Source: an uncultured Clostridia bacterium
GTDB lineage: Bacteria > Bacillota > Clostridia > Oscillospirales > Ruminococcaceae
Direction of reading: 5' to 3'
NCBI GenBank assembly: GCA_947625375.1
Contig: CANQOC010000013.1
Location: 1-64,000 of the forward strand
Length of the DNA: 64,000 nt
Position numbers and translations under genes: made by a program. This document shows, piece after piece, positions 59,303-64,000 of this stretch. Under the pieces are notes generated by a model. It ran no database searches and was not told the origin of the DNA. It worked only from the letters and a program-made list of their open reading frames with translations. Position 1 is the stretch's first letter. Each line of letters begins with the position of its first letter.

Positions 59303-59818
59303 ATGAACGCGCTGGTGATGAATTGCAGTCCCGTGAGAACGGGCGCGACGGCGGAAATCGCCGGGATAATCGCGGAATGTCTCGGAAAGAGGTTCAGGGT
59401 GAAAGCCGTCTGTATCGACGACTTTGACTTCGGATTCTGCAAAGGCTGCCGGTCATGCCACAGCACCGCGAAATGCGTACAGGACGACGGCGTCGGGCAG
59501 GTTATCGCCGACTTAGATTGGGCGGACGCGATTGTTCTTGTGTCGCCGTCATATTGGGCGGACGTCCCGGGACAGTTCAAGTCGTTCATCGACCGCTGTA
59601 CGCCTTGGTGCAACACCCACGAGCCGCACGCGGCGCTTAAACCCGGCAAGCGAGGTTATGCGGTCGCTCTGAGGACCGGTCCGAGCCAAAAGGAGTGCCT
59701 CGGGATTATCGGGACAATCGAGCACTTTTTCGGTCACATGGAGATTGAGCCGCGCGGCCGCCTCGCGCTCTGCTCGGTGGAGTGCCGCAAGGACGCAAAA
59801 ACCGCTCGGAGGAGATAA
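59303..59818 (+). CDS. NAD(P)H-dependent FMN reductase-like protein
   Basis: This 171-residue protein has the flavodoxin fold. The phosphate loop is NCSPVRTGATAEI (about 7-19), followed by CKGCRSCHSTAKCVQDD (about 46-62), typical of iron-sulfur-flavoprotein-like reductases, and then VLVSPSYWADVPGQFKSFIDR. It probably transfers electrons from NAD(P)H through FMN. Cys pairs may bind iron-sulfur. It is the last gene of a plus-strand pair with the HAD protein. Confidence 0.83.
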   Translation: MNALVMNCSPVRTGATAEIAGIIAECLGKRFRVKAVCIDDFDFGFCKGCRSCHSTAKCVQDDGVGQVIADLDWADAIVLVSPSYWADVPGQFKSFIDRCTPWCNTHEPHAALKPGKRGYAVALRTGPSQKECLGIIGTIEHFFGHMEIEPRGRLALCSVECRKDAKTARRR

Positions 59819-59852
59819 AGACGTTTGCAGAAGGGATTGAGTGAGTCTCATT

Positions 59853-59902
59853 CCCCTGTTCCAACCTCTATCTTCTATCCCCTATCATCTAATCTCTAAT
59901 TC
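59853..59902. repeat. Heptamer array between convergent genes
   Basis: TCTATCT, TCTATCC and TCTAATC units cover the gap after the flavoprotein gene and run into the end of the next minus-strand gene. Confidence 0.7.
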
Positions 59903-60277
59903 CCCCTCGGCTATCGCCATTGCCTCTTCCTCCGAGGCGACCGGGGTCGCGGAGATGACCTCGATGCCGCTGTTCTGCTCGGAGTCGCGCATATCGATGA
60001 TACCGTTTATAAGGCGGTCATAGCTTTGTTTCTTAATGCCTGTCTTCGCCTTTTTATAGACAAAGGGAAGCGCCGCGAGCCATATCGGGGGCTTTTTCTT
60101 TTCCTTGGCCGCGCCGGCGCGGGACGGCTTTTTCGGCTTGAAGAGTCCGCCGATTCCGGCGATGACAAGTCCCGACGCCGCAGTGATGAGTCCCGCGGCT
60201 ATCTTTTCGGGGGTGAGGCTGTTTGAGCCGACGGCAAATCCCCGCTTGCCGTCCTTTGAAAAATGGGATATGAGCAT
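59885..60277 (-). CDS. Small membrane-associated protein, unknown
   Basis: This 130-residue protein has one Gly/Ala-rich hydrophobic stretch (about 27-47), a basic middle (KPKKPSRAGAAKEKKKPP) and an acidic C-terminal part. I recognise no domain. It has a good ribosome-binding site (AAGGAGGGG). The 3' end overlaps a heptamer repeat array, so the last codons may be repeat-derived. Confidence 0.6.
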   Translation of the reverse strand: MLISHFSKDGKRGFAVGSNSLTPEKIAAGLITAASGLVIAGIGGLFKPKKPSRAGAAKEKKKPPIWLAALPFVYKKAKTGIKKQSYDRLINGIIDMRDSEQNSGIEVISATPVASEEEAMAIAEGELEIR

Positions 60278-60388
60278 AGTCCCCTCCTTATTCGTCGCTT
60301 AAAATCGCTCTTTATCGGATTATATCACATCTTGCCGAAAGACACAATAGTTTTAAAGGATAGTAGTCAGATATCCGATGCGAAAGAA

Positions 60389-60862
60389 TTATTGCTTTTT
60401 TCTTGATTTTATTATACATTTTGCGATAAACCAGATGATATATACAAACAGTATACCGACTGTGCCGGCGGCGGTGTCGAGGAGGACGTCCTGAATCTGC
60501 GGCCCGCGGTCGGTCGCGAAGAGCTGGATTGTCTCGTCGAAGACGGCGACCGCAAGCACACCCGACCACGAGTTCCAAAAGCCTTGGACGCCGTTTTCGA
60601 GTCCGACCCAAAGGAGTCCGAGCTCGAGACCGATGACGTTGTATTCAACCGCGTGGGCGACCTTTCTGACGTGCTCGGTCAAAAACAGCGTCCAATCGGC
60701 GGGGAAGCCGATTGCCCCGAGAACCTTTCCGAGAAAGTCGCGGAACCAGCCGCTGAGCTCGCCCGAGTCCTTCCCGGGTATCGCGGAATTTATCCAGATA
60801 AAACCCACCGTCAGAACGATGAGCGACAGCGAAATTACAATGCGCAGGCGCTTTTTTGTCAT
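60389..60862 (-). CDS. VanZ-like family protein
   Basis: This 157-residue protein has four membrane helices and the VanZ pattern: an N-terminal WINSAIPG after TM1, VRKVAHAVEYNVIG (about 65-78), and DETIQLFATDRGPQIQDVLLD (split DETIQLFATDRGPQIQDVL then Leu-Asp, about 110-131). The family's biochemical role is unclear; VanZ gives low-level teicoplanin resistance. It overlaps trmO by 4 bases. Confidence 0.88.
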   Translation of the reverse strand: MTKKRLRIVISLSLIVLTVGFIWINSAIPGKDSGELSGWFRDFLGKVLGAIGFPADWTLFLTEHVRKVAHAVEYNVIGLELGLLWVGLENGVQGFWNSWSGVLAVAVFDETIQLFATDRGPQIQDVLLDTAAGTVGILFVYIIWFIAKCIIKSRKKQ

Positions 60863-61539
60863 CTTCCGTTCTCCTTTTCAAGTTTTTGAACCGAAAGCGT
60901 ATCCCCGCTGACGGTAAACGCGATTGAATAACCCTTGTATTCAAAGCAATAGACCCTCTCGCTGTCCTGTTGGTATGACGGCCTCGGGTCGTTTTTTAAT
61001 ATCGAGATGATTTCGGCGGCGTCCTCCCCGGCGTTTTCCTCGAGATTTTTCGGGATTGCGACCTTAAGCGCATAGTCCGAAAAGCCGTCCGCAAAGCCTC
61101 CGACGGCGTCGGGAATACTGTCGGCATAGGGGAGGTACGGCTTGATGTCAAAAATCGGCGTGCCGTTCATAAGGTCCGCGCCGCTGACCAAGAGGACGGT
61201 GCCGGAGTCCTTTGTGTGCTCCAATCCGACAAGCCTGACGCAGCTGAGTCCGAGCGAATTCGGGCGAAAGGGCGAGCGCGTCGCAAAGACGCCGACACGC
61301 CGGTTCCCGCCGAGCCTCGGAGGGCGGACCGTCGGACTGAATTCGGCGGAGGGAGTCTCGGAGAACTGCCATATCAGCCAGAGGTGACTGAACTCCTCTA
61401 TCCCCCGAATTGCCTCGGGGACGCGGTATTTTGGCTCGAAGACGATTCGCGACACGGCGGTGCAAAGCCGGCTCTGACGCGGTATGCCGAACTTGGTGAC
61501 GAAGCCGTTTTCGATTTTCGCGATTGGGGATATCTCCAT
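60859..61539 (-). CDS. trmO: tRNA (adenine-N6)-methyltransferase TrmO
   Basis: This 226-residue protein has the TsaA beta-barrel family motifs: FGIPRQSRL, IEEFSHLWLIWQF, GVFATRSPFRPNSLGLSCV and FDIKPYLPYAD. A C-terminal extension of about 70 residues is typical of the bacterial enzyme. It methylates N6 of threonylcarbamoyladenosine at position 37 in tRNA-Thr using SAM. It heads a two-gene operon with the VanZ-like gene. Confidence 0.92.
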   Translation of the reverse strand: MEISPIAKIENGFVTKFGIPRQSRLCTAVSRIVFEPKYRVPEAIRGIEEFSHLWLIWQFSETPSAEFSPTVRPPRLGGNRRVGVFATRSPFRPNSLGLSCVRLVGLEHTKDSGTVLLVSGADLMNGTPIFDIKPYLPYADSIPDAVGGFADGFSDYALKVAIPKNLEENAGEDAAEIISILKNDPRPSYQQDSERVYCFEYKGYSIAFTVSGDTLSVQKLEKENGR

Positions 61540-61767
61540 TTTGTCCTCCGATGGAACATATAGAAGTAATTATACAACTTTTTGCCCCGATTTGCAATAT
61601 AATACCCCGCGAAAAATTAACTTTCAACGGGGAAAATGTTAAGATTTTATTAAGAGGGGGGAGGGGCGGGAGCTTGCACGCTTATAACGGCAAAGCCGGT
61701 CAGTCGGCGACATAAGGAATTCGATATGCGGGGTATGATGGGAAGAATGCACACCTACGCTTAAAAG

Positions 61768-63400
61768 GAGTCCACCTTTGGCGGACGGCTTATCGCGTCA
61801 CCTTTGTGGTGACGTGATTACGCCATATCCCCACCCCTACCCCTCCCCGACGGGGAGGGGACATGGAGGACACTTGCGTGCGCTACAGGTAACTTGTAAA
61901 GGCGGCAACCTACCTTGTTATAAGGAATTCGCTGCGCGAATGCTATTTTTAGTCACCCCTCCCCGACCCTTCCCTCGAGGGGAGGGAGTGTGGAGGTCAC
62001 TTGCGTTACGTTAATAGAATCAGGGGCGGTGAGCTGCCTTATAAAAGGTATTCGCTGCGCTCATGCTATTTTCAAACTCCTACCCCCTTCCCCCTCCCAC
62101 ATGGGAGGGGGTTATGAGTCGCCAAAGTTTGGAGAGCCGCTGACGCGGGGGAAAGTTTGCACAGAGACGAAGGCTGCTTCGCACCGAGCGGAGATTGACA
62201 AAAATCAATGCGGTGCCGCACTGCCGTAATAAGGAATTCGCTTCGCTCATGCTATTTTCAGACTCCCACCCCCTGCCCCCTCCCACATGGGAGGGGGTTA
62301 TGAGTAGCCAAAGTTTGGAGAGCCGCTGACGCGGGGGAAAGTTTGCACAGAGACGAAGGTTGCTTCGCACCAAGCGAAGATTGACAAAAATCAGTGCGAT
62401 GCCGCACTGCCTTATAAAAGGTATTCGCTTCGCTCATACTATCTATAGTCACCACTCCCCGGCCCTCCCCTCGAGGGGAGGGGGTTGGAGGATGCCTGCG
62501 AGCTTTATAGGAAAATTGTAACGGCGTCAAACTTTTTATAAGGAATTCGCTTCGCTCATGCTATTTTTAGACTCCTATCCTGTCACAAACCCGACGAAAT
62601 TCCGGTGTGAGCGAAGCGAAACACGCAACGACGCTCACTAAAAGTTATAGTCATATCCAAAGTGTATTGCGTCGTTTGCCTCCCACATGGGAGGGGGTTA
62701 TGTGTTGCCAAAGTTAGGATAGCCGCCTGACGGTGGGGGAAACTTTATGCGGCGTCATACGTCGCTAATAAGGAGTCCGCCTTGCGGCGGACGCTCATCG
62801 CATCACTCGACCGTGACGCGTTTCGCTGGTTCCCCCTCCCCTGCCCCTCCCCGACGGGGAGGGAACATGGAGGACATTTGCGTTCGCTACAGGTAACTTG
62901 CAAAGGCGGCGACCTACCTTGTTATAAGGAATTCGCTGCGCTCATACTATTTTTAGTCTCCTATCCCCCTGTCCCCCTTTCCACACGGAAAGGGGGGGAA
63001 CGCATAGCTTCGGCTTCAGCTCCAATGAAGGCGCAGCCGAGGTCAACCGAAGGTCGACCTAAACGAAAAGCAGCAGGAAAACTCCGGCGGGAGTTTTTCT
63101 GCTTCTTTCGTTTGCGCGCTTCGCGCGCCGGCGCGCCCGGGGTGAAGTGATTCCGCACTGCCTTGTAAAAGGAATTCGCTCCGCTCATACTATTCTTAGA
63201 CTCCTATCCCCCTGTCCCCCTTTCCACATGGAAAGGGGGAACGCGTCGCTAAAGTTTGGATTGCCGCCTGACGGCGGGGAAAATTTACAAAGTCGCCGCA
63301 CGTCTCTTAAAAAGAGTCTGTCGATGATGGACGGCTAACCGCGTCCCCCTTACGGTGACATGATAACGCCATATCCCCCGGCTGAGAGAGGATATGGCGC
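61768..63400. repeat. Mosaic array of intergenic repeat modules
   Basis: About 1.6 kb without a credible gene. Module A, AAGG(A/T)ATTCGCT(T/G)CGCTCAT, occurs near 61922, 62045, 62232, 62416, 62539, 62926 and 63169. Each is followed by CTATTTTTAGACTCC and a CCCCTCCC...GGGAGGGG hairpin whose centre varies (ACAT, CGAC or TCGA). Module B, GCCAAAGTTTGGAGAGCCGC, is at about 62125 and 62309, with weaker copies near 62712 and 63250. Module C, GGAGTCC(A/G)CCTTTGGCGGACG-like, is near 61768, 62767 and 63310. The order is shuffled. Reading frames here are repeat artefacts. Confidence 0.75.
63030..63137. repeat. Cloverleaf-folding palindromic element, copy 2
   Basis: An outer GGCGC/GCGCC stem encloses AGGTC/GACCT (63040-63060), a long arm AAACGAAA.../...TTTCGTTT with GGAAAACTCC/GGAGTTTTTC (63061-63113), and GCGCGC-TTC-GCGCGC (63114-63128). 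It has the same parts as the element at 52535-52642, but with the GCGCGC arm on the other side, as if inverted. Confidence 0.7.
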
Positions 63401-63409
63401 CAAAATTTC

Positions 63410-63543
63410 ATCTCCCGATACATCTGCCTTCCGACCTCTGACTTCTGTCTACTGACAGGGCACGGCTTATCTTCTTCACCGGCCGAACCGGTCCGGCGTG
63501 ATTTGTCGGACTGACAAGCTTCGCAGCGTCTGCCCTCTGACCT
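63410..63543. repeat. Heptamer arrays before the aminotransferase stop
   Basis: Two stretches of TCTGACT, TCTAACT and TCTGTCC units (about 63420-63457 and 63525-63543) lie on either side of a GGCCGAACCGGTCC palindrome. Confidence 0.65.
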
Positions 63544-64000
63544 CTAACTTCTGTCCTCTGACAGCATTTCCCCGGCAATCTCCGCGAGGATTTTTATGCC
63601 GCGGTCGATTTCCTCGTCGGACGGCATCGAGTAGTTGAGACGGAAGCTGTGACTGACCTCGGCCGGGTCGGCGACGAAAGCGGTCCCCGGGACGACGAAG
63701 ACGTTGCGGTCGCCCGCGCGCTTCACGAATTCGTCGAGACTAAGTCGCTCGGGAAGAGAGCACCAGAGAAAGATTCCGCCCTCGGGCCGGGTGAAGCCGA
63801 CCTCCTTCGGCATATACCTGTCGAGCGCGCCGAGCATAAGTCCCGCCTTTTTACGGTACATCTCGCGAATTCCGGCGATGTGCGCCTCGAGGTCGTATTC
63901 CTCGAGATATTTCGCGCAAATCATCTGGAAGAAATTGTTTGTGTGGACGTCTTCGACCTGCTTCGCGACGACGATTTTCGAGATTATGTCGCTATTTCCG
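63544..64000 (-). CDS. PLP-dependent aminotransferase, class I/II (partial)
   Basis: The C-terminal 152 codons are present; the frame stays open to the right edge, so the start and the PLP lysine lie outside. Seen: KIVVAKQVEDVHTNNFFQ, RPEGGIFLWCSLPE, FVVPGTAF with the helper loop, and the substrate carboxylate Arg in SFRLNYSM. These suit the 2-aminoadipate/MocR-like group of fold-type I transaminases. The amino acid substrate cannot be told. Confidence 0.85.
   Translation of the reverse strand, partial: GNSDIISKIVVAKQVEDVHTNNFFQMICAKYLEEYDLEAHIAGIREMYRKKAGLMLGALDRYMPKEVGFTRPEGGIFLWCSLPERLSLDEFVKRAGDRNVFVVPGTAFVADPAEVSHSFRLNYSMPSDEEIDRGIKILAEIAGEMLSEDRS

Noticed and set aside
61778..63188. 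Short frames in the repeat array with similar translations
   Set aside because: Their likeness comes from the repeat modules themselves. They cross GC-rich hairpins, lack ribosome-binding sites and appear on both strands.
61768..63400. CRISPR array
   Set aside because: Repeat modules are long, unequal, differently spaced and shuffled. There are no uniform spacers and no cas genes nearby.

Overview
The window comes from a GC-rich, spore-forming Firmicute of the class Clostridia, most likely a gut member of the Oscillospirales. The grounds are a complete gerA/gerB/gerC germinant-receptor operon, sigma-A promoters with near-perfect TTGACA-N17-TATAAT boxes, a threonine T-box, RNase Y, strong AGGAGG ribosome-binding sites, a bile salt hydrolase, and a surface protein ending in an NPVTG anchor. 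The species assignment is inference. I see no phage, insertion sequence or CRISPR array.

Layout. Positions 1-6.8 kb hold tRNA-Ser, a nucleoside hydrolase, an HTH/M18-aminopeptidase fusion, a GNAT enzyme, an ECF sigma/membrane partner pair (minus) and an OmpR-type two-component system. Positions 6.9-26.6 kb are one unbroken minus-strand run of 14 genes from a single strong promoter at 26.6 kb. It contains two LolD/MacB-type ATPases, a carbohydrate-module/solute-binding protein, two permease pairs, an NHL/TPR membrane protein, a Yip1-like protein, a DUF5696 protein, a GH26 lipoprotein, a HlyD-like lipoprotein, a large FtsX-type permease and a small membrane protein. Next come a surface protein and rny. 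An AT-rich, repeat-filled island (30.6-32.0 kb) carries what looks like a new type I toxin-antitoxin locus: a 23-residue hydrophobic peptide facing two tandem antisense RNAs. A Thr T-box then controls a methyltransferase and thrS, followed by bile salt hydrolase, a GDSL-type esterase lipoprotein and a shared MsmX-type sugar ATPase.

Positions 39.8-50.4 kb (minus) hold a pseudouridine synthase, a DUF4830 protein, a heterodimeric ABC exporter, fakA/yloU and the germination operon. DUF421-DUF4363 genes and nrdR run the other way. Positions 52.6-57.9 kb hold secF/secD, two lipoproteins and mgtE behind a structured leader. Positions 58.2-61.5 kb hold a desulfoferrodoxin, HAD hydrolase, flavodoxin-like reductase, VanZ-like protein and trmO. 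Positions 61.7-63.5 kb are a mosaic of intergenic repeats with no gene, and a PLP aminotransferase runs off the right edge.

Working together: neither permease pair has its own sugar-type ATPase, so the MsmX-type ATPase at 38.3 kb is the natural energiser for both. The two LolD-type ATPases at the head of the long operon most likely drive the FtsX permease at its tail. Several repeat families (heptamer arrays, GC-rich palindromic modules, two cloverleaf-folding elements) fill the intergenic DNA, and heptamer arrays sit directly upstream of several sigma-A promoters.
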